Part shown: one piece after another, positions 10,595 to 18,083 of the stretch | Position numbering within the stretch: the first letter of the stretch is position 1 | How the letters are laid out: every line of letters starts with the position of its first letter | Source: Tenericutes bacterium RIFOXYA12_FULL_35_10 | Lineage (GTDB): Bacteria; Bacillota_I; Bacilli_A; Acholeplasmatales; Acholeplasmataceae | Direction: 5' to 3' | NCBI GenBank assembly: GCA_001830045.1 | Contig: MIDA01000033.1 | Coordinates: forward strand, 1-53,667 | DNA: 53,667 nt | Translations under genes and position numbers: made by a program | Notes under the pieces: model-generated | Told to the model about the DNA's origin: nothing | Seen by the model: only the letters and a program-made list of their open reading frames with translations | Database searches by the model: none

Positions 10595-10878
10595 AGGATA
10601 TTCAACTCCAATTTCATGTATAAAAGAAAGATAGATCCAATCACCATTGCGATAAAAAAGAAAATACTTAATGCATGATAAGTCTTTTTTAAAGGGTAGT
10701 CCTCTTTCATTTTTAAAGCTAATCCAATCGATCCAGGGATAAAAAGCAACATCAAAAGATAGTGTCGATTCAATTTAAGTGTCATACCCATGTATAGACG
10801 TAACAAAAACAAAACGATAATACCTGATAAACCAATATAAAACGCATAATAGAAGGTCGCAATCATGATTTCAAACAT
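10591..10878 (-). CDS. Small integral membrane protein, unknown function
   Basis: A 95-residue protein with three hydrophobic segments (about residues 5-28, 40-54 and 68-90) separated by basic loops. No family is recognised. It has a strong ribosome site (GGAGG, eight bases before the ATG at 10878) located inside the preceding 48-residue gene, and it overlaps the thioesterase gene by four bases. Its reality is well supported by spacing and coupling; its function is unknown. Confidence 0.7.
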   Translation of the reverse strand: MFEIMIATFYYAFYIGLSGIIVLFLLRLYMGMTLKLNRHYLLMLLFIPGSIGLALKMKEDYPLKKTYHALSIFFFIAMVIGSIFLLYMKLELNIL

Positions 10879-11017
10879 GTTTTTTACCTCCTATAAGAAC
10901 GTAGATGAGTCCAGCCAAAGGAAGTATAAAAAACAAAAGTGAACCCGTTAAAAATAGACCGATGGTTGCCCATGTGTATGCAGAAAATAAGATGTAAAAA
11001 CGATATTTTAGTTTCAT
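10871..11017 (-). CDS. 48-residue membrane protein, unknown function
   Basis: A short frame that fills an otherwise unexplained gap in the operon. It starts with ATG at 11017, preceded by GAGGTG with a four-base spacer, and stops with TGA at 10873-10871. The protein begins MKLKYRFYILFSAYTW and has two hydrophobic stretches separated by TG, ending GGKKHV. It begins one base after the phosphoesterase gene and overlaps the next gene by eight bases. The ribosome site, exact packing and hydrophobic character argue it is real. No homologue is recognised. Confidence 0.65.
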   Translation of the reverse strand: MKLKYRFYILFSAYTWATIGLFLTGSLLFFILPLAGLIYVLIGGKKHV

Positions 11018-11018
11018 G

Positions 11019-11963
11019 TTACACCTCACTTAGAACGATCACATCCGTGATAAGTTCACCTTCAGCAGTTATTTCAATATGTCTTCCACCTTTTTCTAGA
11101 TTGCCATAACCATTCAGTCCAGTAGCTCTACCATAAGCAAGTAATATGCCATCTTTGGTAAACGTAAAATCATTTAAATGGTCATGACCTACAAAGATGC
11201 CTTGCGTTCTACCAAAGAACGTCATAGCATCAAAAAATCCTGTATCTACGCCTTGTGCATAGACCTTATCTTCTAAAAAATAACCCTCATAATCAACTGC
11301 TTCAATATACTGTCTTAAAGGAATGTGCATGAAAACTAAGCTAGGTAATAAATCATCATCCATAAGATCTTTATACCAATCAATTTGAGCTAATGATAAG
11401 TAGTCATATTCGCCTTCTTCTTCGGTATAAATATCGCGTTCCGCTTTGGAATCTAATAGATAGAGTTTATAAAAGGGTGTATCATCTTTATTAAAGATGA
11501 AATGAAAGTTACCCACTCCTCCATCTTCAAGTTTTGGTCCAACCTTAAAATATAAATAAGCAGTGTCATTTGGAATACGTTTTAAATAATCTTCATACGT
11601 ATTAAAATCTGTTTCATGGTTTCCAAAAATAAATGTCCATGGTGTTTTTAACGTTTCCATAAAATCGATTAATCTTGAAAATAGAGCAGGTCCCGAAGGA
11701 GACATCGTGAGATCACCCGTAATGACGATTAAATCATAATCGTCTTGTTCATTTAAACGTTTGATCAGTTCAAATGTTTGACGATCTCTATAATCATAAC
11801 CATAGGTTAAGTGAAGATCAGTGATCTGCAAGATCTTTAGATTTTCACCTTTCATTTCTAAAACAAAAGGTTCATTATCGGTATAGATGATCTCATAAGG
11901 CGTACATGCTGAAAAAAGAAATAAAGCAAAAGCTCCAAGCAGAAAGATCAAAGGTTTACGCAT
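11019..11963 (-). CDS. Calcineurin-like metallophosphoesterase, lipoprotein
   Basis: A 314-residue exported enzyme. The signal peptide ends in the lipobox FSAC (Cys20). The metal-binding motifs of the calcineurin-like fold are in order: QITDLHL (D49, H51), ITGDLT (D84), FGNHE (N115, H116), MHIPL and GHDHLND near the C-terminus. This matches surface purple-acid-phosphatase-like phosphodiesterases; the substrate could be phosphate esters or nucleotides. It overlaps the upstream gene by eight bases. Confidence in the fold is high, in the substrate low. Confidence 0.88.
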   Translation of the reverse strand: MRKPLIFLLGAFALFLFSACTPYEIIYTDNEPFVLEMKGENLKILQITDLHLTYGYDYRDRQTFELIKRLNEQDDYDLIVITGDLTMSPSGPALFSRLIDFMETLKTPWTFIFGNHETDFNTYEDYLKRIPNDTAYLYFKVGPKLEDGGVGNFHFIFNKDDTPFYKLYLLDSKAERDIYTEEEGEYDYLSLAQIDWYKDLMDDDLLPSLVFMHIPLRQYIEAVDYEGYFLEDKVYAQGVDTGFFDAMTFFGRTQGIFVGHDHLNDFTFTKDGILLAYGRATGLNGYGNLEKGGRHIEITAEGELITDVIVLSEV

Positions 11964-12426
11964 CAGCTAACTCCTCTAAAAGTGTTGATACCTCACTGTA
12001 ACGACATACATACATGTTATAAAACATTTTATTGTATTTTACAAATTCCATTTCATTTTCATTGATATAACGTTTAATGACTTGTGATGCAGGATAAACA
12101 ACGATGATTTTAGGTTTTGGTGATGCTAATAGATGACCTTGATGAAGTAAACTTGATTTCCCTGATTCTCTAACTTCCCAAATCGTTGTACTGTTGATGG
12201 TTAACTCAGCACGAAGTGGCACATAAACATAAATCACTTGATACGCTATACCAGCGATTGTAACATAGGTATGTTGGTGTTCTTTAGTTACTTTTCCATA
12301 CCTATTCATCATGTTTTCTGTTTCCGTTTGGATTTCATCGCTAACTTTTTTTTGGTGCATGTGTACGAACACATAGATCACAAATAAAATGGCGACTACA
12401 CCTAAACTGATATATAAAAAAGGCAC
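11956..12426 (-). CDS. Membrane-anchored protein of unknown function
   Basis: A 156-residue protein with one N-terminal hydrophobic segment (about residues 3-24) followed by a soluble domain of alternating strands and helices (VTIAGIAYQVIYVYVP; IIVVYPASQVIKRYI). The domain, with its TIWEVRESGKSSLL segment, looks somewhat like a compact nuclease-like or NERD-like fold, but no catalytic set is clear. It abuts the Nudix gene exactly and overlaps the phosphoesterase gene by eight bases. Confidence 0.65.
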   Translation of the reverse strand: MPFLYISLGVVAILFVIYVFVHMHQKKVSDEIQTETENMMNRYGKVTKEHQHTYVTIAGIAYQVIYVYVPLRAELTINSTTIWEVRESGKSSLLHQGHLLASPKPKIIVVYPASQVIKRYINENEMEFVKYNKMFYNMYVCRYSEVSTLLEELADA

Positions 12427-12903
12427 TTAAATCAACTCCTTAGTCACTGAAATTAAACGATCACCCTCAAAATGACAATGATAATGATATCGTAGATCTG
12501 AAGATAAAACGTAAGGTAAAAAAGATGAGATATTATGAGCTACACCTAGATTGGTCGGATCAATAATCCAATCCACTTCTTTCCAATCGAGGATTCCTTC
12601 ACTTGTCTGAAGTGGTGTAGCTAGTAGGGGAAGATGATATCCATCTATTAAATAGATATATAATCCTTGACCATTGGCATCAAAACTATTCCATGTCAAA
12701 TACCCTGAATCTTTAATGATGGATTCATGGATATGATAACCTGTTTCTTCAAAGAGTTCACGGATGACACTCTGAATACCATTTTCACCTGGTTGTAATT
12801 TACCACCTAAACCGTTCCAACAGCCTTTCCAAGGCTTTTTTTCACGGTTAATCATTAAGATTTGGCTTCCTTTTTTGATAAATGCTAAGGTATATGTGTA
12901 CAT
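12427..12903 (-). CDS. Nudix hydrolase (MutT-like)
   Basis: A 158-residue protein with a complete Nudix box: G34, then E40 after five residues, then R48-E49-L-F-E52-E53-T-G55 (REUxEExG pattern). It is preceded by WNGLGGKLQPGE, as in 8-oxo-dGTP diphosphatases of the YtkD/MutT type. It hydrolyses nucleoside diphosphates linked to another moiety and probably sanitises oxidised nucleotides. It is the first gene of a seven-gene minus-strand operon ending with ABC-F. A TATAAT lies at 12935-12930 on the minus strand, and GAGGG precedes the ATG. Confidence 0.88.
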   Translation of the reverse strand: MYTYTLAFIKKGSQILMINREKKPWKGCWNGLGGKLQPGENGIQSVIRELFEETGYHIHESIIKDSGYLTWNSFDANGQGLYIYLIDGYHLPLLATPLQTSEGILDWKEVDWIIDPTNLGVAHNISSFLPYVLSSDLRYHYHCHFEGDRLISVTKELI

Positions 12904-12992
12904 GATAGTCCCTCTTTCACACTAAAGATATTATATCATCTTTAAAGAGATGAAAAAAGGGATTTTTTGGTCTAAACTACCTCTGCTTGTTT

Positions 12993-13016
12993 TATAATGA
13001 ATGTAAGTGGGGTGTT
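12993..13016 (+). promoter_or_regulatory. -10 element and ribosome site of the MFS gene
   Basis: TATAAT at 12993-12998, then GGGGTG at 13009-13014 before the ATG at 13021. No clear -35 is seen at 16-18 bases. The -10 decides the start codon because it overlaps the alternative ATG at 12997. Confidence 0.5.
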
Positions 13017-13020
13017 TCAG

Positions 13021-14232
13021 ATGAAAGATATGAAGAAAAGAGCATTACTATTTATCTTACTTTTAGGCGTTATCTCCTTTTTCTCAGATTTTACGCATGA
13101 AGGTGCGAGAAGTATTTACGGCTCTTATTTAGGTTTAATTGGTGCTTCAGCACTTGTGATCTCGTTTACTGCTGGTCTTGGTGAATTTATTGGACAAGCC
13201 ATGAGACTCATAACGGGTTGGATTGCAGATAAGACAAAAAAATATTGGACCATGATGATTGTCGGTTATGCCATCAATTTACTTGCAATTCCACTTTTAG
13301 GTCTTGTAGGTGAATCTTTTTGGGAAGTTGCGATTATCCTAATTTTATTAGAGCGTGTTGGTAAAGCAATTCGTGCGCCTGCAAAATCAACATTAACCTC
13401 CTTCACACAACCTCATTTAGGTGCAGGAAAAGCATTTGCAATCAATGAAGCCTTAGATCAACTGGGTGCCTTTTTAGGACCTTTAATCGTCTTTTTTATC
13501 TTAAATGCACGTGGTGGTGGATCACTTGATAATTACCGATATGCATTTTTAATCTTAGGGATCTTTGCGATTGTCACTTTATGTGTGCTTGTATTTGCAA
13601 GATTTAAATATCCCAATCCAGATCAATTTGAAACTGCTAAACCCATTTCTAAAAATATAAAGCAATATAAGACATTCATCATTTACATGATTGCTATCGC
13701 ACTCATTGCGATGGGTTTTATGGATTTTCCAGTGATTGCATTTCATATCGATCAAAATCTTTTAATCCAAAGTGAACAAATTCCTCTACTTTACGCCATG
13801 GCCATGGGTGTTGATGCAATTGCAGCACTCATTTCAGGTTACTTCTTCGATAAGAAGGGAATCGTTACATTGATTTATCCCATCTTACTTGCAAGTTTAG
13901 CACCTCTATTTATTCTTGTTGTTGGTGACACATGGGCGATTATCCTCGGTATCGTCTTATGGGGAATCGGCATGGGTGCACAAGAGTCCATTTTAAAAGC
14001 TGTTGTTGCTAAACTTGTCCCTAAAACTCATCGGGCTAGAGGTTATGGTATTTTCGCGACCGTCTTTGGTTTATTTTGGTTTATTGGAAGTTTAATCATC
14101 GGTTTGCTTTATGAATTCAATTTGGTTTATGTTGCACTCTTCGTGATTATTATGGAAATCTTTGGTATGATAACCTTACTCTATTTGATAACTCACATCA
14201 ACAAAACCAAGGAGGATAAGGTGAATGTTTAA
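13021..14232 (+). CDS. MFS transporter
   Basis: A 403-residue integral membrane protein with about twelve hydrophobic segments and the loop sequence GWIADKTKKYW after the second segment, matching the MFS motif A region. The C-terminal half repeats this as GYFFDKKGI. The substrate is unknown. The ATG at 13021 is chosen because GGGGTG lies six bases upstream and the likely -10 (TATAAT, 12993-12998) overlaps the earlier ATG at 12997, which would therefore not be transcribed. The gene overlaps the next one by eight bases. Confidence 0.88.
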   Translation: MKDMKKRALLFILLLGVISFFSDFTHEGARSIYGSYLGLIGASALVISFTAGLGEFIGQAMRLITGWIADKTKKYWTMMIVGYAINLLAIPLLGLVGESFWEVAIILILLERVGKAIRAPAKSTLTSFTQPHLGAGKAFAINEALDQLGAFLGPLIVFFILNARGGGSLDNYRYAFLILGIFAIVTLCVLVFARFKYPNPDQFETAKPISKNIKQYKTFIIYMIAIALIAMGFMDFPVIAFHIDQNLLIQSEQIPLLYAMAMGVDAIAALISGYFFDKKGIVTLIYPILLASLAPLFILVVGDTWAIILGIVLWGIGMGAQESILKAVVAKLVPKTHRARGYGIFATVFGLFWFIGSLIIGLLYEFNLVYVALFVIIMEIFGMITLLYLITHINKTKEDKVNV

Positions 14233-14572
14233 ATCCATAGATGATTATGTTAACACATTAGAAGGTCCACTTCATGCATGGACAATCAGTGTGATTGACT
14301 ATTTAAAAAAGAATTATGCTCATTATGAACTTGTATTATCTTATCAACGTCCCATGATCAAAATCAAACCTAAGCTTTTTATCATGCTTGGGGGAGGTAA
14401 AAACCATTTTTCACTCTATACAACTGATTTTGAGTATGTTGAATCCTATAAATTAAGAAAGATCCCTAAAATCAAATTTGGTAAATCTGCTATCCTTTTT
14501 CCTTTGGAAAAACCCGATTATATGAGTCTTGCATACCAAGTTTGTGATGAGGTTATACAAAGAAATAGATAA
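14225..14572 (+). CDS. DUF1801 / YdhG-like protein
   Basis: A 115-residue soluble protein resembling the DUF1801 (YdhG, Fra-type intracellular iron chaperone-like) fold: an N-terminal helix with DYVNTLEGP, a strand with SYQRPMIKIK, FIMLGGGKNHFSLY, then FGKSAILFPLEKPDY and a C-terminal helix. The K.H.SLY and P..K.....I.FP pattern matches that family. The molecular role is uncertain. It has AAGGAGG nine bases before its ATG and overlaps the MFS gene by eight bases, so the two are coupled. Confidence 0.65.
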   Translation: MFKSIDDYVNTLEGPLHAWTISVIDYLKKNYAHYELVLSYQRPMIKIKPKLFIMLGGGKNHFSLYTTDFEYVESYKLRKIPKIKFGKSAILFPLEKPDYMSLAYQVCDEVIQRNR

Positions 14573-14619
14573 CCTGATAAAACCTGCACAAAAAAAGGAT
14601 TATTTTCTAGGATTTCATC

Positions 14620-14647
14620 TTGCAATTTAAAAATCCTATGTTATAAT
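14620..14647 (+). promoter_or_regulatory. tRNA-Lys promoter
   Basis: TTGCAA (14620-14625), a 16-base spacer and TATAAT (14642-14647), placing the transcription start about 15 bases before the tRNA. Confidence 0.75.
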
Positions 14648-14668
14648 AATCAGTGCACGGTTTCATGT

Positions 14669-14744
14669 GCCTCCTTAGCTCAGCTGGTAGAGCAAATGAC
14701 TCTTAATCATTGGGTCGTAGGTTCGAGCCCTACAGGGGGTACCA
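14669..14744 (+). tRNA. tRNA-Lys (anticodon CTT)
   Basis: A 76-base cloverleaf with encoded CCA. The acceptor GCCTCCT pairs with AGGGGGT using two wobble pairs. The D arm is GCTC/GAGC, the anticodon stem AATGA/TCATT encloses loop CTCTTAA (anticodon CTT), and the T arm GTAGG/CCTAC encloses TTCGAGC. The CTT anticodon reads AAG lysine codons only; a second tRNA-Lys (TTT) must exist elsewhere for AAA. Confidence 0.96.
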
Positions 14745-14754
14745 CTTTAAATCA

Positions 14755-14787
14755 AAAAGCACATGTCAATTGACTGTGCTTTTTTTG
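14755..14787 (+). terminator. Terminator of tRNA-Lys
   Basis: AAAGCACA (14756-14763) and TGTGCTTT pair around the palindromic GTCAATTGAC with one bulged T, followed by a run of T residues. Confidence 0.85.
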
Positions 14788-14788
14788 T

Positions 14789-15520
14789 TTATTTTTTTAG
14801 TTTCATATGAAAAGAAATAGGATAGTGATCGCTGATATAAACGCCTTTAACTTCATGATGATAAATCTTAAAATCATGTGGTAATACTTGAGGTGTAAAG
14901 AAGATATAATCAATGGGTTGACCTAAAATGCGATCACTAAACGCGTGATATGTCAGTAAATCTTCAGCTGCTTCTTCATAAAACGTTTTAAACCGTGACT
15001 TCATGAACGTGATGGTTTTAGAGTTTGGTTCCATATTGAAATCACCGGTTAAAACCATAGGTTCATCTTGATCTTTGATTTGGTTGATCAAATCAACTAA
15101 TATTTCTGACTGTCTTAAACAGATCTCATCGGATGCGTAGTCTAAATGTGTGTTAAAAAAGATGAAATCATTAAATCGTGCATAGGTGACAATCCTTGGA
15201 AAATGACTTCCCTTTAAATTGGATGAAATATCAGGTGTTTCTGTCAACCATTTCGTTCCACTCATTGAGGGTCTTAATCCTTTTTTATAAAAAATAGGTG
15301 TACCTTCACCACGTTCATCACGCGGTTGAAAGATAACATCATAAACATCAGATAACCCTGATTTCAAATCATCAACCATCAAGGGAGATGCTTCTTGAAA
15401 TCCAATGACATCAAATCCTTGTTTTAAAACAAAGTTAATCATACGTTCTTTTCGATATGGCCACGCATTTTCCAAATCATTAGCTACGTTAATTCTTAAA
15501 TTAATACTTGCTATAAACAT
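14789..15520 (-). CDS. Endonuclease/exonuclease/phosphatase (EEP) family protein
   Basis: A phosphodiesterase-fold protein of about 243 residues with the EEP motifs in order: FIASINLR at the N-terminus, IGFQEA (metal-binding Glu), FNTHLDYAS, TGDFNMEPNS and a C-terminal SDHYPIS (catalytic Asp-His). Relatives include exodeoxyribonuclease III, sphingomyelinases and inositol phosphatases; the substrate cannot be told. The longer frame starts at 15571, but a TATAAT (15581-15576 on the minus strand) lies five bases before that ATG, so translation more likely begins at 15520, where family members start. No signal peptide is seen. The start is uncertain because the ribosome site is weak. Confidence 0.85.
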   Translation of the reverse strand: MFIASINLRINVANDLENAWPYRKERMINFVLKQGFDVIGFQEASPLMVDDLKSGLSDVYDVIFQPRDERGEGTPIFYKKGLRPSMSGTKWLTETPDISSNLKGSHFPRIVTYARFNDFIFFNTHLDYASDEICLRQSEILVDLINQIKDQDEPMVLTGDFNMEPNSKTITFMKSRFKTFYEEAAEDLLTYHAFSDRILGQPIDYIFFTPQVLPHDFKIYHHEVKGVYISDHYPISFHMKLKK

Positions 15521-15732
15521 CCTATTATTTGGTTTTCCTGAATACTTACAAAAACCTTCTCCCTTCATCATATGTATTATAACATCTCATCATAAAAAGA
15601 ATACCCATTACCACACGCAAATATATGCGTTTCAAACCACTTTAATATGTTTAGATGAGATATTCACGTTCCATATAAAAAGGCCTTTAACAGCCTTAGA
15701 ACTGCATTTAATCCAAGATTTGAAATCATGCA

Positions 15733-15760
15733 AAGAAAAAAGCACTTTGTGAAGTGCTTT
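15733..15760 (-). terminator. Terminator of the InlB-repeat gene
   Basis: On the minus strand AAGCACTT, a CACA loop and AAGTGCTT, followed by TTTTTTC. It lies directly below the stop codon at 15763. Confidence 0.85.
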
Positions 15761-15762
15761 GA

Positions 15763-16077
15763 TTAAACGGATACATTAAGACTTAAAACTTGTTCTAAGT
15801 AGACTGCTACATAAACTAAATCGGCGTTTGGCATAAATTCAGGAAGTTCTCCACTCCAACCCACAAACACATAACCTTCTCTAGCTGGAGCTTCAGGTAA
15901 AAGATATCCTTCAAGTGATGCACCAGATGCGATGTGTTCTTGATGAACCACATTGCCTGAAGCATCTTCAAAAGTGATTTCTTTAATTTCGATTGTTGTT
16001 GCTTGTGTTTTAGACACCTCTAATAGAAATAGACTAGCTGCCAGCATCACTGTGAGTGCCATGATGATATATTTCAT
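15763..16077 (-). CDS. Exported protein with a single InlB B-repeat-like domain
   Basis: A 104-residue protein with an N-terminal hydrophobic segment (MKYIIMALTVMLAASLF), which acts as signal peptide or anchor, followed by one Listeria-Bacteroides repeat-like unit: TFEDASGNVVHQE, SGASL, LPEAPAREGYVFVGWSGE and VAVYLEQ. These Flg_new/InlB B-repeats are usually found as tandem arrays on large surface proteins; a single copy on so small a protein is unusual. The ATG at 16077 follows GAGGTG with six bases spacing. The upstream GTG at 16086 is part of that ribosome site. Confidence 0.75.
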   Translation of the reverse strand: MKYIIMALTVMLAASLFLLEVSKTQATTIEIKEITFEDASGNVVHQEHIASGASLEGYLLPEAPAREGYVFVGWSGELPEFMPNADLVYVAVYLEQVLSLNVSV

Positions 16078-16148
16078 ACCATGCACCTCTTTTTTAACTT
16101 GATGCTTCTATTATATGTATAAGTCCTTACAACCAACTGACGGGATTA

Positions 16149-16637
16149 TTACGTATTTATTAATTCGTTTGTTTTACTAAGTACTTTGGATAAATGGAGT
16201 TTAAATAAATCAATTTCACCGACTTGATCAATCTGATAAATGGATTGATCCAAAAGTGAGATGTGTTTCGCATCTGAAGATTCCAACTGCCATAAAGGTT
16301 TAAGTTTATGAAGATATTTGTCTTCAACAAGCAAACAGTTAAATCCTTTGACATGACTGTGACAAATCGCTTGAGTTCTTAAATAACTAGTTTCAACAGA
16401 AAGTCTCATCCTTAAAACCGTATCAAAGGGTTGGACGAGTGGGTTTTGACTAAAGTAGATGAGTTTACGATAATCATACTTATGAATCAGTTCTTTAATA
16501 TCATCACCTTCGATGATGTATTTGTCATCTTGTAATTCCAGTTTACGCTTATATTCTTCAGAAGGATAGACTACAAGCTGATTTTTATCATAATCAAACA
16601 TCATGAAAAAAGACCATGGTACGATAAATGGCTGCAT
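16149..16637 (-). CDS. Hypothetical cytoplasmic protein
   Basis: A 162-residue protein starting MQPFIVPWSFFMMFD. The ATG at 16637 is chosen because GGAGGGG lies a few bases upstream; the longer frame to 16688 would translate through that ribosome site. No signal peptide, membrane segment or known motif is visible; it is moderately charged with no repeats. The family is not recognised. It may be co-transcribed with the InlB-repeat gene since no terminator separates them. Confidence 0.6.
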   Translation of the reverse strand: MQPFIVPWSFFMMFDYDKNQLVVYPSEEYKRKLELQDDKYIIEGDDIKELIHKYDYRKLIYFSQNPLVQPFDTVLRMRLSVETSYLRTQAICHSHVKGFNCLLVEDKYLHKLKPLWQLESSDAKHISLLDQSIYQIDQVGEIDLFKLHLSKVLSKTNELINT

Positions 16638-16811
16638 TTTATCCCCTCCTTTTAAGAGTAGTCTACCAAAATAAACTATCTTATACATTAATAACTTCTT
16701 AAGTTTTGATTAATTTTCATCTTTATACAATCTTTATACGAATGCAAACATTATACATACCTTCTTAATACCAAAAAACCTAAACTATACGTGTAAAAGG
16801 GAGGTCTTTTA

Positions 16812-17003
16812 ATGAAAGAACTTATCGGACTAAAAGTCAAAATCGCTTTAAATACAACATCAGGTTTTCTAACACTCGTTGGAAAAGTGATTAATGTTTA
16901 TGATCAATTTATACTCATCGAATCTACAAATGGACCTTATTATGTATCTTTTCAAACAATCAAAACCATTCAAGTGATAGGTGACACTCATGAAACGAAC
17001 TAA
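16812..17003 (+). CDS. Small LSm-like protein, first gene of the potassium operon
   Basis: A 63-residue protein: helix ELIG, then five likely strands (KVKIAL, LTLVGKVINVY, QFILIES, YYVSF, IKTIQVI). This order, with a short helix, a conserved-looking GKV turn and alternating hydrophobics, resembles the Sm/LSm small barrel of Hfq-like proteins, but signature residues are not decisive. GGGAGG lies seven bases before its ATG. It overlaps the next gene by 14 bases, so it is probably translated with the K+ uptake genes. The function is unknown. Confidence 0.6.
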   Translation: MKELIGLKVKIALNTTSGFLTLVGKVINVYDQFILIESTNGPYYVSFQTIKTIQVIGDTHETN

Positions 17004-17409
17004 AAGTATTGTCATCGGATCTGGAAGACTTGGTGCAAGTATTGCTGCTATGTTATCAGATCAAGGCAAAGATGTCATCATTGTCGATAAAGAACAAGCA
17101 TCTTTCCGAAAATTAAATGAAACATTTAGTGGTTATGATGTTATTGGAGATGCTACAGACATGAGTGTTTTAGAAAACGAAGCTAGTATTCACGAAGCAG
17201 ATGAGGTTATTATTACCACTGATAGCGATAACGTCAATTTGTTTATCGCGCATTTGTGCTACTACATGTATCATGTCCCTCATATTTATGTCAGATTTAC
17301 AGATAATGACAAAGGTGTATTAGTTGAAAAAACAAATATTCAAACCATTTTCCCATTTGTTTTATCTATTGATGATTTTAATGAAAAACGTGAGAAGGTG
17401 AAGAAATGA
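16990..17409 (+). CDS. RCK (TrkA-N) domain protein without C-terminal domain
   Basis: A 139-residue Rossmann-fold regulator of K+ transport. It begins KSIVIGSGRLGASIA, a canonical GxGxxG nucleotide loop, then IIVDKE with the acidic residue expected to bind adenosine ribose, and GDATD and VIITTDSD strands. No RCK-C (TrkA-C) domain follows. The ATG at 16990 is preferred over the GTG at 16981 because AGGTGA lies six bases before it. It overlaps the next RCK gene by four bases. Confidence 0.85.
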   Translation: MKRTKSIVIGSGRLGASIAAMLSDQGKDVIIVDKEQASFRKLNETFSGYDVIGDATDMSVLENEASIHEADEVIITTDSDNVNLFIAHLCYYMYHVPHIYVRFTDNDKGVLVEKTNIQTIFPFVLSIDDFNEKREKVKK

Positions 17410-18083
17410 AGATCGTGATTGTTAATGGAACACATGAAGCCGATTTTATTATCAAAAAATTTAAACAAGAAAAACATGATTTAACTGTGATAAATTCTGA
17501 TCGAGATTTCGGAACTTATATCAGTGCATCAAATCGGATTCCTGTTCTCTATGGAGATCCAACAAAAGCTTACGTTTTAGAAGATGCATCAGCATATAAT
17601 GCAGATGTGTTTATTGCATTATCTACCAATGATATTGATAACTATGTCGCATGCATTACAGCAAAACAACTCTTTAATGCCAAGCGTGTTGTCTGTGTCG
17701 TAAGAAATCCTAAAAGGGTCGATGTCTTTAAAAAGTTAGGTATTGATTCTGTTATTAGTTCAACTTATTTACTCGGAGAAAGTATTAAAAATGAATCGAT
17801 TATTGAAGATTTTATTCGTACAATGACGATGGAAAATGAGAAGATTTTGATCACTGAAATGATTGTTGATGAAAATTCAGTCATCGCAAACCAAAAAGTA
17901 CGCGATGCAAAAATCCCGGATTTTATTAATATTGGTTGTATCTACAGAGATCCTGAAGTCGTGATTGCAAATGGTGACACCACCATTTATCCACATGACC
18001 GTTTAGTGATTATATCAACACCACAACGTCAGAAACAAGCTATCGATTTCATTCAACGAAAGGTTGATGACAATGAAAACTAA
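17406..18083 (+). CDS. trkA: TrkA/KtrA-type RCK protein with degenerate nucleotide loop
   Basis: A 225-residue peripheral K+ transporter subunit with an RCK-N domain (about residues 1-130, GDPTKAYVLEDA, VFIALSTNDIDN) and an RCK-C domain (about 140-215, ANQKVRDAKIPDFINIG; DTTIYPHDRLVIIS). The N-terminal GxGxxG is replaced by NGTHEAD, so nucleotide binding may be lost or altered. The upstream 139-residue protein keeps the intact loop, suggesting a heteromeric ring in which one subunit binds nucleotide and this one supplies the C domain. It overlaps the trkH gene by 11 bases. Confidence 0.88.
   Translation: MKIVIVNGTHEADFIIKKFKQEKHDLTVINSDRDFGTYISASNRIPVLYGDPTKAYVLEDASAYNADVFIALSTNDIDNYVACITAKQLFNAKRVVCVVRNPKRVDVFKKLGIDSVISSTYLLGESIKNESIIEDFIRTMTMENEKILITEMIVDENSVIANQKVRDAKIPDFINIGCIYRDPEVVIANGDTTIYPHDRLVIISTPQRQKQAIDFIQRKVDDNEN

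Noticed and set aside
14669-14787. tRNA-Lys as an integration (att) site for a mobile island
   Set aside because: No integrase gene lies beside it and no duplicated tRNA 3' end was seen elsewhere in the window.
15614-15629. Inverted repeat ACGCA-N6-TGCGT upstream of the EEP gene
   Set aside because: Short arms, AT-rich spacer and no second copy; insufficient to call an operator.
15676-15698. Weak hairpin AAGGC...GCCTT with a short T-run on the minus strand
   Set aside because: It has only five pairs and lies after the stronger terminator at 15733-15760; no transcript is known to need it.
15405-15752. 115-codon plus-strand frame across the start of the EEP gene and the intergenic region
   Set aside because: No ribosome site; it runs into the minus-strand terminator at 15733-15760 and overlaps coding sequence.
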